Assembly: GCA_900751785.1 (NCBI GenBank)
Contig: CAADSM010000150.1
Span: 1-21,596, forward strand
DNA length: 21,596 nt
Direction of reading: 5' to 3'
Source: Lachnospiraceae bacterium
GTDB taxonomy: Bacteria; Bacillota; Clostridia; Lachnospirales; Lachnospiraceae
Both the position numbers and the translations under genes were made by a program. Within the stretch, counting starts at the first letter, position 1; the number at the start of each line of letters is the position of its first letter. Under the pieces are notes generated by a model. The model searched no databases and was not told the origin of the DNA. It was given only the letters and a program-made list of their open reading frames with translations. Shown piece by piece: positions 1 to 9,143 of this stretch.

Positions 1-13
1 AAAGTGAAAAGGG

Positions 14-47
14 AAAAAAAGGGGCGGCGGGCTCGAAAGAGCGGGCA
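14..47 (-). terminator. Possible Rho-independent terminator of the RluA-family gene
   Basis: Read on the minus strand, a short GCTC-TTTC-GAGC hairpin (31-42) lies just past the stop of the pseudouridine synthase gene. It is followed by a GC-rich stretch and then a run of seven T (14-20). The stem is short and the T run is about 10 nt away, so this is a weak but plausible terminator. Confidence 0.35.
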
Positions 48-54
48 GTTTTCG

Positions 55-765
55 TCAGGAGTCCTGCGCGGGACCGAGGTGCCAGGGCAGATCAGACAGG
101 GTGAGCTCGAAGCTCATCTCTCTCTGGTCGCCCGGATGGCGGAATACAAGCCTGCAGGCGCAGAGCATAAGCGGACCGGAGCTTTCTCTTTCGCCGTACT
201 TTCTGTCGCCGACCAGCGGGCATCCGAGATTGGCCATCTGTACTCTGATCTGGTGATGGCGCCCGGTATCGAGCTGGATTTCCAGGAGAGAAGATGTCCC
301 GCTGCCTTCGCCGTATGTCTCCGCAAGCCGGTAGTGGAGCCGGGCGGGCCTGGCTCCGGGAGTCTCGGCTGTGCAGACTCTCGAGGTGTTAGAGCGTCCG
401 TCTTTGACAAGATAATCCATGAGATCTGCTTCAGAAGGAGAAGGGATCCCGCGGACTACGGCAAGATAGTACTTCCCGAAGCCGGACGAGGTGAGCTGAC
501 GGTTCAGTTCCCTTGCGGCAGCAGGAGTCTTGGCAAAGACCAGCAGCCCCTCCACGGGCTGGTCGAGGCGGTGGATGACCGCGAGATAGGGCGCCTGCCC
601 AGCAGGGGAGGGCTTCCGGCTTCCGGAAGTGCGCTCCTGTGCGAGATGGTTTTTTAAAATGCTGACCATGTCGGGTGTGCTGACGCGGCTGCTCTGCACA
701 GGGACTCCGGCGGGCTTGTGGCAGACAATGATCTGTTTATCTTCGTAAATGATCCTGGATTTCAT
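55..765 (-). CDS. RluA-family rRNA/tRNA pseudouridine synthase
   Basis: This 236-residue protein belongs to the RluA/RluD family, which isomerises specific uridines in rRNA or tRNA to pseudouridine. The N-terminus carries the family strand ending in CHKPAGVPVQ. The catalytic motif is HRLDQPVEG (about residues 65-73), with the catalytic Asp in HRLD; the usual following R-x-T-S-G is replaced by Q-P-V-E-G, a variant I recall from clostridial members. The later TGRHHQIRVQ and LVGDRKYG motifs are also typical. There is no N-terminal S4 domain, and the length fits the short single-domain members. The start at 765 has a purine-rich ribosome site (AAAGGAATCAGG) just upstream. The target uridine cannot be deduced. 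The gene is divergent from the XpaC-like gene across a structured intergenic element. Confidence 0.9.
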   Translation of the reverse strand: MKSRIIYEDKQIIVCHKPAGVPVQSSRVSTPDMVSILKNHLAQERTSGSRKPSPAGQAPYLAVIHRLDQPVEGLLVFAKTPAAARELNRQLTSSGFGKYYLAVVRGIPSPSEADLMDYLVKDGRSNTSRVCTAETPGARPARLHYRLAETYGEGSGTSSLLEIQLDTGRHHQIRVQMANLGCPLVGDRKYGERESSGPLMLCACRLVFRHPGDQREMSFELTLSDLPWHLGPAQDS

Positions 766-791
766 TTCCTGATTCCTTTCTTGACCTTGTT

Positions 792-988
792 AGCCGCTGT
801 TCACACCTGACCGCCGCCCGCATGCGCACTCGTCGCGCTGACGCGCTCCAGCTCCGCACTTCGTGCTAAGACTGCTTATGTGGGCGGCGGCTGCGAGTTC
901 TGCTCGCACTCATGGATAGGGCACTGCCGCTTACATGCAGGCATGATGCCGCAGCTCCCTATCCATGAGTTCGGTGTGAACAGCAGCC
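792..988. repeat. Cloverleaf-like inverted-repeat element (MITE-like) in the divergent gap
   Basis: A perfect 12-bp inverted repeat (GCTGTTCACACC at 796-807, GGTGTGAACAGC at 973-984) encloses 165 bp and is flanked on both sides by AGCC (792-795 and 985-988), like a 4-bp target duplication. Inside are three arms: CCGCCGCCC/GGGCGGCGG (811-819 / 882-890, extendable inward to about 14 pairs), TGCGAG/CTCGCA (892-897 / 903-908) and CTCATGGATAGGG/CCCTATCCATGAG (909-921 / 957-969). Only 3, 1, 0 and 3 bases separate the arms at the junction, so the strand folds as a compact four-way junction. There is no credible coding frame. It could be a non-autonomous mobile element, a REP-type repeat or a structured RNA. 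Confidence 0.7.
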
Positions 989-1005
989 TTTCTTATCCGG
1001 CATTC

Positions 1006-1034
1006 TTGACTTTTGATGTCGTTCAGACTAAACT
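1006..1034 (+). promoter_or_regulatory. Sigma-A-type promoter for the XpaC/TelA-like pair
   Basis: TTGACT (1006-1011) and TAAACT (1029-1034) are separated by 17 bp. They lie 48 bp upstream of the XpaC-like start and just outside the cloverleaf element. Confidence 0.6.
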
Positions 1035-1081
1035 GATTATCATATAAAAGATTATTCAGGTCAAGCTTAAGGAGGAAATCC

Positions 1082-2320
1082 ATGATTAATAATGATTGGG
1101 AACGATTTGGGGACGAGATACGCAGGACAATCCAGAATGCTGTGGATTCCCGGGATTTCAGCAGGCTCAACCAGACTATATCAGATACAGTGAACCAGGC
1201 TGTGGACAATGTCTCACGAGGTATCAGGAACGGCGGATGGTACCGGGAGAATCCGATGGACAGAAGATGGGACGGCGGTATGCCGGGCGGGAAGGCTGCG
1301 GACGGACCGGACGCATATGAGGCTGGCAGGACAGCCGCGAAGCCAAAGCCTGAAAAAAGAGGGCTCTATTTGAAGGGGACCTCGACGAAGATTGGCGGCG
1401 CGTTCCTGGCTGCGACAGGATATATATTCGGGATCAGCACCGTGATCATGCTGCTCGCCGTGGTGACAGCGGGCGCAGCCAGCGGATGGGGGACAGGACT
1501 TACCGCCGGCGCTGTGGCGCTGGGCATCTTCACCCTGCTCTTTGGCTGGATGGCGGCAAAGGGGACCGGCATGGTGTGCAGCGTGGGACGTTTCAGAAAA
1601 TACGTAGGCGTCCTCAGAGAACGGGAATATTGTGATGTGAAGGAACTGGCGCAGAAGACCGGGCGGTCTGTGAAGGCAGTCGTCAAGGATCTGAAGAAGA
1701 TGATACAGAAGGGATGGTTCAGACAGGGACATCTGGATGAACAGGGAACCTGTTTGATGGTAAGCGATGAGGCGTACCGTCAGTACACCGGACTGATGGA
1801 GCGGATGAGCCGGGAAAAGGCGGAGCGGGAAGCCGCGGCCGAGAGAGCACGCCAGGAATATTCGAAGCTGTCGCCGGAGGTGCAGAAGATCGTCAGCGCC
1901 GGGGATGAGTATGTGAGAAAGATAAGGGAAGCCAATGACGCGATCCCGGGAGAAGAGATCTCAGCGAAGATCTCGAGGATGGAGATGCTGGTGGACCGTA
2001 TCTTTGACCGGGTGGAGCAGAACCCGGAGTCGGTAGATGATATCCGGAAGCTGATGGAATATTACCTCCCGACGACGATAAAGCTCCTGGAAGCGTATGA
2101 AGAGCTCGATGCCCAGCCTGTACAGGGCGAGAACATCATTTCATCGAAGCGGGAGATCGAGAAGACGCTGGACACGCTCAATACAGCGTTTGAAAAGCTC
2201 CTGGATGATCTGTTCCAGGACACGGCTTGGGATGTGTCGTCAGACATATCAGTGCTGAACATGATGCTCGCACAGGAAGGACTGACTGAGGACGGGCTCA
2301 CGGGGAAAAAGAAAAACTAG
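1082..2320 (+). CDS. XpaC-like membrane protein (5-bromo-4-chloroindolyl phosphate hydrolysis family)
   Basis: This is a 412-residue protein. Residues 1-95 are polar, with asparagine- and glycine-rich stretches. About residues 105-165 hold two hydrophobic membrane-spanning segments separated by a Gly/Ala-rich turn. The remainder is a long, charged, mostly helical cytosolic region. The arrangement and the C-terminal segment (LMEYYLPTTIKLLEAYEELD) match the XpaC/PF10112 family, named for a phosphatase-like phenotype in Bacillus; its biochemical role is not established. AAGGAGG at 1069-1075 fixes the ATG at 1082. The next gene, 62 bp downstream, is TelA-like. This XpaC-TelA pairing recurs in Firmicutes and suggests a joint role in envelope stress or toxic anion tolerance; that role is inference. 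Confidence 0.85.
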   Translation: MINNDWERFGDEIRRTIQNAVDSRDFSRLNQTISDTVNQAVDNVSRGIRNGGWYRENPMDRRWDGGMPGGKAADGPDAYEAGRTAAKPKPEKRGLYLKGTSTKIGGAFLAATGYIFGISTVIMLLAVVTAGAASGWGTGLTAGAVALGIFTLLFGWMAAKGTGMVCSVGRFRKYVGVLREREYCDVKELAQKTGRSVKAVVKDLKKMIQKGWFRQGHLDEQGTCLMVSDEAYRQYTGLMERMSREKAEREAAAERARQEYSKLSPEVQKIVSAGDEYVRKIREANDAIPGEEISAKISRMEMLVDRIFDRVEQNPESVDDIRKLMEYYLPTTIKLLEAYEELDAQPVQGENIISSKREIEKTLDTLNTAFEKLLDDLFQDTAWDVSSDISVLNMMLAQEGLTEDGLTGKKKN

Positions 2321-2382
2321 AGGACCGGATTGTCTGCGCAGGAGAAGGCTGCGCTGTATAAAAAACACGGAGGAATAAAGAG

Positions 2383-3522
2383 ATGAGCAATGAATTTCAG
2401 GATCTGAGCACAACGCCGACACTTACCCTGGATCCTTTCCAGGCAGAGGAAGAAAAGAAAATGCCTGCCGAGGCAGAGCAGCAGGAACCTGCATTGGATG
2501 AGAACATCCTTACCGAGGAAGAGCGGAGGACGGTAGACGCATTCGCGAAGCAGATCGATCTTACTAATTCGACGATGGTGCTCCAGTACGGCGCGGGCAC
2601 GCAGAAGAAGATGGCTGATTTTTCGGAATCGGCTCTCGAAAATGTGAGATCAAAGGATCTGGGCGAGGTGGGCGAGCTTTTGTCCGGAGTGGTAAAAGAA
2701 CTCAAAGATTTTGACGAGGAAGAGGAAAAAGGATTTTTCGGAATCTTTAAAAAGGCGTCCAACAAGATCGAATCCATGAAGGCGAAGTATGCAAAGGCAG
2801 AGGCGAATGTCAATGAGATCGTCAAGGTCCTGGAGAAGCATCAGGTACAGCTCATGAAGGATACGGCTCTGCTGGATAAGATGTACGAACTGAACCTTAC
2901 CTATTTTAAAGAGCTGTCCATGTATATCCTGGCGGGAAAGAAGAAGCTGCAGGAGGTGCGGGGCACGCAGCTTGCAGAGCTTATGAGCAGGGCGCAGGCT
3001 TCCGGCCTTCCGGAGGATGCTCAGGCGGCTAAGGATCTGAACTCCCTCTGCGACCGGTTTGAGAAGAAGGTCCATGACCTGGAGCTGACGAGGATGATCT
3101 CGATCCAGACAGCGCCCCAGATCCGTCTTGTACAGAACAACGATACGCTGATGGCAGAGAAGATACAGTCCACGATCGTGAACACGATCCCGCTGTGGAA
3201 GAGCCAGATGGTCCTGGCGCTGGGAGTGGAGCATTCCACACAGGCGGCGCAGGCGCAGCGGCAGGTGACAGATATGACGAACGAGCTGCTCAGAAAGAAC
3301 GCGGAGAAGCTTAAGATGGCGACTGTGGATACAGCAAGAGAATCTGAGCGGGGCATCGTGGACATGGAGACGCTGAAGGCGACGAATGAGTCTCTGATCT
3401 CTACACTGGATGAGGTGATGAACATCCAGAGAGAAGGCAGACAGAAACGCCAGGAGGCGGAAGCTGAGCTTCGGACAATGGAGCAGGAGCTGAAGAATAA
3501 ATTACTGGAGATCCGAGGATGA
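2383..3522 (+). CDS. TelA-like toxic anion resistance family protein
   Basis: The 379-residue protein is almost entirely helical and charged, with long coiled-coil-prone stretches and no membrane segment or signal peptide. The acidic N-terminus is followed by an ILTEEERRTVDAFAKQIDL helix. The central NLTYFKELSMYILAGKKKL region and the IPLWKSQMVLALG motif (about residue 271 onward) are hallmarks of the TelA/KlaA family (PF05816). Family members were linked to tellurite and other toxic anion resistance; the molecular mechanism is unclear. GGAGG at 2369-2373 supports the start. It is probably co-transcribed with the XpaC-like gene upstream. No terminator is evident before the proS promoter, which begins only 4 bp after the stop, so read-through into the T-box leader is possible. 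Confidence 0.9.
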   Translation: MSNEFQDLSTTPTLTLDPFQAEEEKKMPAEAEQQEPALDENILTEEERRTVDAFAKQIDLTNSTMVLQYGAGTQKKMADFSESALENVRSKDLGEVGELLSGVVKELKDFDEEEEKGFFGIFKKASNKIESMKAKYAKAEANVNEIVKVLEKHQVQLMKDTALLDKMYELNLTYFKELSMYILAGKKKLQEVRGTQLAELMSRAQASGLPEDAQAAKDLNSLCDRFEKKVHDLELTRMISIQTAPQIRLVQNNDTLMAEKIQSTIVNTIPLWKSQMVLALGVEHSTQAAQAQRQVTDMTNELLRKNAEKLKMATVDTARESERGIVDMETLKATNESLISTLDEVMNIQREGRQKRQEAEAELRTMEQELKNKLLEIRG

Positions 3523-3525
3523 TTC

Positions 3526-3554
3526 TTGACAACGGCAGTGTTTTTGGGTAGAAT
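3526..3554 (+). promoter_or_regulatory. proS promoter
   Basis: TTGACA (3526-3531), a 17-bp spacer and TAGAAT (3549-3554) give a near-consensus sigma-A promoter. Predicted transcription starts near 3561, giving a T-box leader of about 310 nt. Confidence 0.75.
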
Positions 3555-3560
3555 CACAGA

Positions 3561-3840
3561 TAGTTCCGGCTGATGCCGGAGTGTGCGATGAACGGGATTA
3601 GTATATAAGAGGAAATGCCACAGAGAGGGGGCGGCTGGTGAGAGCCTCCGCAGGACCTTATAGAACCGGCCCGGGAGCTTCTGCATGAAAGTGCGGCGCA
3701 GGTCTGCGTTAGAGACGAAAGAGTGAACGACATGTGCGCTTGTCTGCGGACACAGGCATATGGAGTTAATTAGGGTGGTACCGCCGAGAGATTCGGTCCC
3801 TTGTTTTCAGGGACTGAATGTCCCGGCGTTTTGTTTTTTT
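3561..3840 (+). promoter_or_regulatory. T-box riboswitch (proline) with attenuator terminator
   Basis: The leader has the T-box landmarks in order: a GATGAACGGGATTAGTA stem I entry, an AGAGAG-GGTGAGAGCC distal loop region, a specifier-loop region with GAACCGGCCCGGGAG, and the T-box sequence AGGGTGGTACCGCC (3772-3785). The overlapping terminator pairs CGCCG (3782-3786) with CGGCG (3824-3828) and ATTCGGTCCC (3791-3800) with GGGACTGAAT (3810-3819), then runs into TTTTGTTTTTTT. Uncharged tRNA-Pro should stabilise the antiterminator and allow proS transcription. The specifier is read here as CCG from the GAA-CCG-GCCC context; the stem I fold was not computed. Confidence 0.9.
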
Positions 3841-3870
3841 GAGTATTGTATGAAAAAGGAGAAGAGGAAA

Positions 3871-5313
3871 ATGGCGAAAGAAAAGAAATTGGTACAGTCC
3901 ATTACTTCCAGAGATGAAGATTTCGCGCAGTGGTACACAGACGTCGTGCGCGAGGCGAAGCTGTGCGACTATTCAGGCGTGAAGGGGTGCCTGAACTATC
4001 TTCCGAACGGGTATGCGATCTGGGAGAACATCCAGGCAGATCTGGACAGGAGATTCAAGGAGACGGGCGTGGAGAATGTCTATCTTCCGGTCCTGATCCC
4101 GGAGAGCCTGCTCCAGAAGGAGAAGGATCATATCGAGGGATTCGCTCCCGAGGTGGCATGGGTGACACACGGAGGAATGGAGCAGCTCCAGGAGAGATTC
4201 TGCATCCGTCCTACATCCGAGACACTGTTCTGTGATGTGTGGAGCAAGACCGTGCAGTCTTACCGCGATCTTCCGAAGGTATGGAACCAGTGGTGCTCTG
4301 TACTCCGCTGGGAGAAGACGACGAGACCGTTCCTGCGCTCCAGAGAGTTCCTGTGGCAGGAGGGACACACCATCCATGCGACATACGAAGAGGCAGAAGA
4401 GCGCACGAAGCTGATGTGGGATGTCTATAGAAGCTTTGTTGAGGAAGATCTGGCGATCCCGGTCGTTGCCGGAAGAAAGACTGACAGCGAGAAGTTTGCA
4501 GGTGCTCAGGATACTTACACGATCGAGGCGCTGATGCACGACGGACAGGCGCTCCAGTCGGCGACGAGCCACTTCTTCGGCAATTCGTTCCCGGATGCCT
4601 TCAATATTAAATATTTGGATAAGAACAATGAGCTCCACAGCGTCTACGAGACTTCCTGGGGACTGTCTACAAGGATCATCGGCGCGATCATCATGGTACA
4701 CGGCGATGACAGCGGCCTGGTGCTCCCGCCGAGGATCGCTCCGGTGCAGACAAGAGTCATCCCGGTCGCGCAGCACAAGGAAGGCGTCCTGGAGAAGGCG
4801 AATGAGCTGCTTGACGCGCTGAAGGCTGCAGGATACCGTGCGAAGATCGACGACTCAGAGAAGAGCCCGGGATGGAAGTTCAGCGAGCAGGAGATGCTGG
4901 GAATCCCGACCCGTATCGAGATCGGACCGAAGGATATCGAGAACGGCCAGGTCGTAGTCGTGCGCAGAGATACACGCGAGAAGATCGTTGTTCCGATGGA
5001 TGAGATCACCACGAAGCTGGGAGAAATCCTTGAGACGATCCAGAAGGATCTGTATGCGAAAGCGAAAGATTTCCTTGATTCGCATATCAGCACGGCAGTC
5101 ACGATGGACGAGATGAAAGACGCAGTCCAGAATAAGAAAGGCTTTGTGAAAGCAATGTGGTGCGGCGAGGAAGCGTGCGAGGACGAGGTCAAGGCGCAGA
5201 CCGGCGGCGTGACATCCAGATGCATCCCGATGGAGGAAGAGCATCTCTCCGATGTCTGCGTCTGCTGCGGCAAACCGGCGAAGCATATGGTTTACTGGGG
5301 AAGAGCATATTAA
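3871..5313 (+). CDS. proS: Proline--tRNA ligase, archaeal/eukaryotic type
   Basis: ProS charges tRNA-Pro with proline in the cytosol. The 480-residue length fits the compact archaeal/eukaryote-like ProRS (ThrRS-like), which lacks the editing insertion of the bacterial type. Class II motifs are visible: the RPTSET region, [20 protein letters not shown] (motif 2), and [19 protein letters not shown] (motif 3). The anticodon-binding domain follows, then a C-terminal zinc-type domain with paired cysteines (CGEEAC and CVCCG) ending in the conserved terminal Tyr (WGRAY). ATG 3871 is preferred: AAAAGGAGAAGAGG lies just upstream and MAKEKKLVQ is a normal N-terminus. An in-frame ATG at 3850 would add seven residues but sits beside the T-box terminator U-run. 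The gene is monocistronic, between a T-box and a terminator. Confidence 0.96.
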   Translation: MAKEKKLVQSITSRDEDFAQWYTDVVREAKLCDYSGVKGCLNYLPNGYAIWENIQADLDRRFKETGVENVYLPVLIPESLLQKEKDHIEGFAPEVAWVTHGGMEQLQERFCIRPTSETLFCDVWSKTVQSYRDLPKVWNQWCSVLRWEKTTRPFLRSREFLWQEGHTIHATYEEAEERTKLMWDVYRSFVEEDLAIPVVAGRKTDSEKFAGAQDTYTIEALMHDGQALQSATSHFFGNSFPDAFNIKYLDKNNELHSVYETSWGLSTRIIGAIIMVHGDDSGLVLPPRIAPVQTRVIPVAQHKEGVLEKANELLDALKAAGYRAKIDDSEKSPGWKFSEQEMLGIPTRIEIGPKDIENGQVVVVRRDTREKIVVPMDEITTKLGEILETIQKDLYAKAKDFLDSHISTAVTMDEMKDAVQNKKGFVKAMWCGEEACEDEVKAQTGGVTSRCIPMEEEHLSDVCVCCGKPAKHMVYWGRAY

Positions 5314-5329
5314 TTCTTTGACTTTACGG

Positions 5330-5366
5330 AAAGGGCAGGATCTGAAAAGAGGACCTGCTCTTTTTT
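5330..5366 (+). terminator. proS terminator
   Basis: AAGGGCAGG (5331-5339) pairs with CCTGCTCTT, including one G-U pair, around an A-rich loop, and the stem runs into six T (5361-5366). It starts 16 bp after the proS stop. Confidence 0.8.
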
Positions 5367-5394
5367 ATCCGGAAATTGTATCGGCAGTCCTTGA

Positions 5395-5605
5395 GAAAGG
5401 ACGGAGGAGCGCGCCAGGAGATTTACCGGGATCCATGAAGAAGTCAGCTCTGTGCGGTGGATGGACAATGGAGAGGAGTTTTCCTTCGAGCAGGACGGTG
5501 ATGCAGGGATCCTGACTGTAAATGCCAGCGGATTTTCATATGGCGACAATTATAGTGAGAGTTGCGGAGGTCCGGCAGGTCAGGAGGGAGAAAAATCCGC
5601 ATTAA
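5395..5605 (+). pseudogene. Frameshifted C-terminal relic resembling an alpha-L-fucosidase (GH29)
   Basis: Translating from 5395 gives a segment with VSSVRWMDNGEEFSFEQDG and then ILTVNASGFSYGDN up to 5550. Moving forward one base at 5551 opens IVRVAEV and ends at TAA 5603-5605. Joined, SVRW...EEFSF...LTVNASGFSYGDN / IVRVAEV looks like the C-terminal beta domain of bacterial GH29 fucosidases, as I recall them. There is no start codon with a ribosome site and no catalytic domain in the window; the fragment begins just after the proS terminator. The reading is a decayed 3' end left by deletion or rearrangement. The family assignment is from memory; the frameshift junction is visible directly. 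Confidence 0.45.
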
Positions 5606-5621
5606 ATCTTTGGAAAATCCC

Positions 5622-5650
5622 TTGACATCCGAAAATAAACGTAATAAACT
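5622..5650 (+). promoter_or_regulatory. Promoter of the rpsL-rpsG-fusA cluster
   Basis: TTGACA (5622-5627), a 17-bp spacer and TAAACT (5645-5650). It is the only clear promoter upstream of rpsL, about 120 bp before the start codon. Confidence 0.75.
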
Positions 5651-5695
5651 AGTCTAGCGTGCATGAAAATGAGGCGTTGTTTTTGTGCGCGGAAA

Positions 5696-5743
5696 GGATA
5701 ATGACAAGATTATCCGCAGCCCCTTATGACATAAGTCATGAGG
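5696..5743 (+). promoter_or_regulatory. Two adjacent hairpins in the rpsL 5' leader
   Basis: Hairpin 1 is GGATAAT/ATTATCC (5696-5702 / 5709-5715, perfect 7 bp). Hairpin 2 is CCTTATGAC/GTCATGAGG (5722-5730 / 5735-5743, 9 bp with one wobble) around an ATAA loop. The second lies 15 nt before the Shine-Dalgarno (5759-5764). There is no U-run, so these are not terminators. A ribosomal-protein leader role is possible but unproven. Confidence 0.45.
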
Positions 5744-5772
5744 TAACGAATAATTCATAGGAGGTGAAAGAA

Positions 5773-6195
5773 ATGCCAACATTTAACCAGTTAGTTAGAA
5801 AAGGACGTCAGACTTCTGAGAAGAAATCTACAGCACCGGCACTTCAGAAAGGATACAACTCCCTGAAGAAGCGTGCGACGAACGTATCCGCACCGCAGAA
5901 GAGAGGTGTGTGTACAGCAGTTAAGACAGCTACGCCGAAGAAGCCTAACTCAGCTCTGAGAAAGATCGCCAGAGTTCGTCTTTCTAACGGAATCGAAGTA
6001 ACAAGCTACATCCCGGGCGAAGGACACAACCTTCAGGAGCATAGCGTTGTTATGATCCGTGGAGGAAGAGTTAAGGACCTGCCGGGTACAAGATACCACA
6101 TCATCCGTGGTACACTTGATACAGCAGGTGTTGCTAAGAGAAGACAGGCGCGTTCTAAGTACGGCGCTAAGAGACCGAAAGACGCGAAAAAATAA
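5773..6195 (+). CDS. rpsL: 30S ribosomal protein uS12
   Basis: This 140-residue S12 of the decoding site begins [12 protein letters not shown]. The ATG at 5773 has AGGAGG at 5759-5764 with 8-nt spacing; the in-frame GTG at 5764 overlaps that site and is rejected. The conserved [11 protein letters not shown] loop (Lys56) and GGRVKDLPG (Lys101) carry the wild-type lysines at positions where streptomycin-resistance substitutions are known in Firmicutes, so no classical resistance change is present. It is the first gene of the str cluster, separated from rpsG by an unusually long 220-bp gap. Directly upstream are a promoter and a fucosidase-like relic instead of rpoC. Confidence 0.98.
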   Translation: MPTFNQLVRKGRQTSEKKSTAPALQKGYNSLKKRATNVSAPQKRGVCTAVKTATPKKPNSALRKIARVRLSNGIEVTSYIPGEGHNLQEHSVVMIRGGRVKDLPGTRYHIIRGTLDTAGVAKRRQARSKYGAKRPKDAKK

Positions 6196-6886
<691 letters not shown>

Positions 6887-6907
6887 TTATCTTAGGAGGA
6901 AAAAATC

Positions 6908-9025
6908 TTGGCTGGAAGAGAATATCCATTAGAGAGAACCAGAAATATCGGTATCATGGCGCATATCGATGCGGGTAAGACGACGCTGACAGAGCGTATT
7001 CTTTACTATACCGGTGTTAACTATAAGATTGGTGATACTCATGAGGGTACTGCTACCATGGACTGGATGGAGCAGGAGCAGGAGAGGGGGATCACAATTA
7101 CCTCAGCAGCTACGACATGTCACTGGACTCTGGAAGAGAAGACTAAGCCGAAGGCTGGCGCTCTGGAGCATCGTATCAACATCATTGATACTCCGGGACA
7201 CGTTGACTTTACCGTAGAGGTTGAGCGTTCACTCCGTGTACTGGATGGAGCTGTAGGTGTTTTCTGTGCTAAGGGCGGTGTTGAGCCTCAGTCAGAGAAC
7301 GTTTGGCGCCAGGCAGACACATACAATGTACCGAGAATGGCGTTCATCAATAAGATGGACATTCTCGGAGCTGATTTCTACAATGCAGTAGAACAGATCA
7401 AGACAAGACTTGGCAAAAATGCAATCTGTCTTCAGCTTCCGATCGGAAAAGAAGACGAGTTTAAGGGAATCATCGATCTGTTCGAGATGCAGGCTTACAT
7501 CTACAATGATGATAAGGGTGATGATATCACAGTTTGCGACATCCCGGAAGAAATGCAGGATGAGGCTGAACTGTATCACACAGAGCTTGTAGAGAAGATC
7601 TGCGAGCTGGATGATGACCTGATGATGGAATATCTGGAAGGCGAGGAGCCGTCAGTAGATGCACTGAAAGCGGCACTGAGAAAAGCTACATGTGAGTGTA
7701 CAGCTGTTCCGGTATGCTGTGGTTCCGCTTATAGAAACAAAGGTGTCCAGAAGCTTCTGGATGCAGTTCTTGAGTTCATGCCTGCTCCGACAGACATCCC
7801 GGCTATCAAGGGCGTTGACGAAGACGGCAACGAGGTTGAGAGACATTCTTCTGATGAAGAGCCGTTCTCCGCTCTCGTATTCAAGATCATGACAGACCCG
7901 TTCGTAGGTAAGCTTGCTTACTTCAGGGTTTATTCAGGAACAATGAACTCCGGTTCTTATGTCCTGAATGCAACAAAAGGCAAGAAAGAGCGTGTTGGAC
8001 GTATCCTTCAGATGCATGCCAACAAGCGTGAAGAGCTGAGCAAAGTTTACTCAGGAGATATCGCTGCAGCGATCGGATTCAAGTTCTCCACAACAGGTGA
8101 CACGATCTGTGACGAGCAGCATCCGGTAATCCTTGAGTCTATGGAGTTCCCGGAGCCGGTTATCGAGCTTGCGATCGAGCCGAAGACAAAGGCTTCTCAG
8201 GGCAAACTCGGTGAGTCCCTTGCAAAACTTGCAGAGGAAGACCCGACATTCCGTGCTCATACAAACCAGGAGACAGGACAGACGATCATCGCCGGAATGG
8301 GTGAGCTTCACCTTGAGATCATCGTAGACAGACTTCTCCGTGAGTTTAAGGTTGAGGCAAACGTAGGTGCGCCTCAGGTTGCTTATAAAGAAGCGATCAC
8401 AAAAGCGGTTGACATTGACAGCAAATATGCAAAACAGTCCGGTGGACGTGGACAGTACGGACACTGTAAAGTTAAATTCGAGCCAATGGATGCGAACGGT
8501 GAAGAGACATACAAGTTCGAGTCCACTGTAGTCGGTGGTGCGATTCCGAAGGAATATATCCCGGCTGTAGGCGAAGGTATCGAGGAAGCGATGAAATCCG
8601 GTATCCTTGGCGGATTCCCGGTAGTAGGTGTTCATGCGAACGTATACGACGGATCCTACCATGAGGTTGACTCCTCAGAGATGGCATTCCACATTGCAGG
8701 TTCCCTTGCATTCAAGGATGCTATGAAACAGGGGGCTCCGGTCCTGCTTGAGCCTATCATGAAGGTTGAGGTAACAATGCCTGAGGAATACATGGGCGAT
8801 ATCATCGGCGACCTGAACTCACGCCGTGGACGTATTGAGGGTATGGATGACCTCGGCGGCGGCAAGATCGTTCGTGCGTATGTTCCGCTTTCCGAAATGT
8901 TCGGATACTCTACAGACCTTCGTTCCAGAACGCAGGGACGTGGTAACTACTCAATGTTCTTCGAGAGATATGAGCAGGTACCGAAGTCTGTACAGGAAAA
9001 AGTGTTATCCAATAAAAATGCCTAA
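6908..9025 (+). CDS. fusA: Translation elongation factor G
   Basis: EF-G is the GTPase that drives ribosomal translocation and, with RRF, ribosome recycling. At 705 residues it has the full domain set. G1 is AHIDAGKTT, the switch II region is DTPGHVDF, and G4 is NKMD. A short insertion before the DTPG strand ([12 protein letters not shown]) accounts for some of the extra length. Domain IV ([16 protein letters not shown]) and the C-terminal [18 protein letters not shown] segment are intact. The start is TTG at 6908: AGGAGG (6894-6899) precedes it and [13 protein letters not shown] is the expected N-terminus, with no nearby ATG fitting. A TTG start for such an abundant protein may tune its output below tuf. 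Confidence 0.97.
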   Translation: MAGREYPLERTRNIGIMAHIDAGKTTLTERILYYTGVNYKIGDTHEGTATMDWMEQEQERGITITSAATTCHWTLEEKTKPKAGALEHRINIIDTPGHVDFTVEVERSLRVLDGAVGVFCAKGGVEPQSENVWRQADTYNVPRMAFINKMDILGADFYNAVEQIKTRLGKNAICLQLPIGKEDEFKGIIDLFEMQAYIYNDDKGDDITVCDIPEEMQDEAELYHTELVEKICELDDDLMMEYLEGEEPSVDALKAALRKATCECTAVPVCCGSAYRNKGVQKLLDAVLEFMPAPTDIPAIKGVDEDGNEVERHSSDEEPFSALVFKIMTDPFVGKLAYFRVYSGTMNSGSYVLNATKGKKERVGRILQMHANKREELSKVYSGDIAAAIGFKFSTTGDTICDEQHPVILESMEFPEPVIELAIEPKTKASQGKLGESLAKLAEEDPTFRAHTNQETGQTIIAGMGELHLEIIVDRLLREFKVEANVGAPQVAYKEAITKAVDIDSKYAKQSGGRGQYGHCKVKFEPMDANGEETYKFESTVVGGAIPKEYIPAVGEGIEEAMKSGILGGFPVVGVHANVYDGSYHEVDSSEMAFHIAGSLAFKDAMKQGAPVLLEPIMKVEVTMPEEYMGDIIGDLNSRRGRIEGMDDLGGGKIVRAYVPLSEMFGYSTDLRSRTQGRGNYSMFFERYEQVPKSVQEKVLSNKNA

Positions 9026-9040
9026 ATATTAGAAAAAGGC

Positions 9041-9081
9041 TTGAAAAACGGCTAAGTTTGAAATATAATCAGATTTAGCCG
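9041..9081 (+). promoter_or_regulatory. tuf promoter with an inverted repeat around the -10 box
   Basis: TTGAAA (9041-9046), 17 bp and a perfect TATAAT (9064-9069) form a strong promoter 16 bp after fusA. A perfect 7-bp inverted repeat, CGGCTAA (9049-9055) and TTAGCCG (9075-9081), brackets the -10 box. A GCCTG-AACAA-CAGGC hairpin (9105-9119) follows in the leader, before the AAGGAGG ribosome site. The promoter allows tuf to be expressed above the rest of the cluster. Confidence 0.8.
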
Positions 9082-9143
9082 GGTAAAATCGAAAACCAAA
9101 AAATGCCTGAACAACAGGCGCAATTTTAAGGAGGACATTCAAA

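Noticed and set aside
4..657. Open frame of about 217 codons on the plus strand
   Set aside because: It lies antisense to the clear RluA-family gene and has no protein-family character; GC-rich codon bias keeps it open.
5773..6195. Streptomycin-resistance alteration in S12
   Set aside because: Both key lysines (56 and 101) are wild type.
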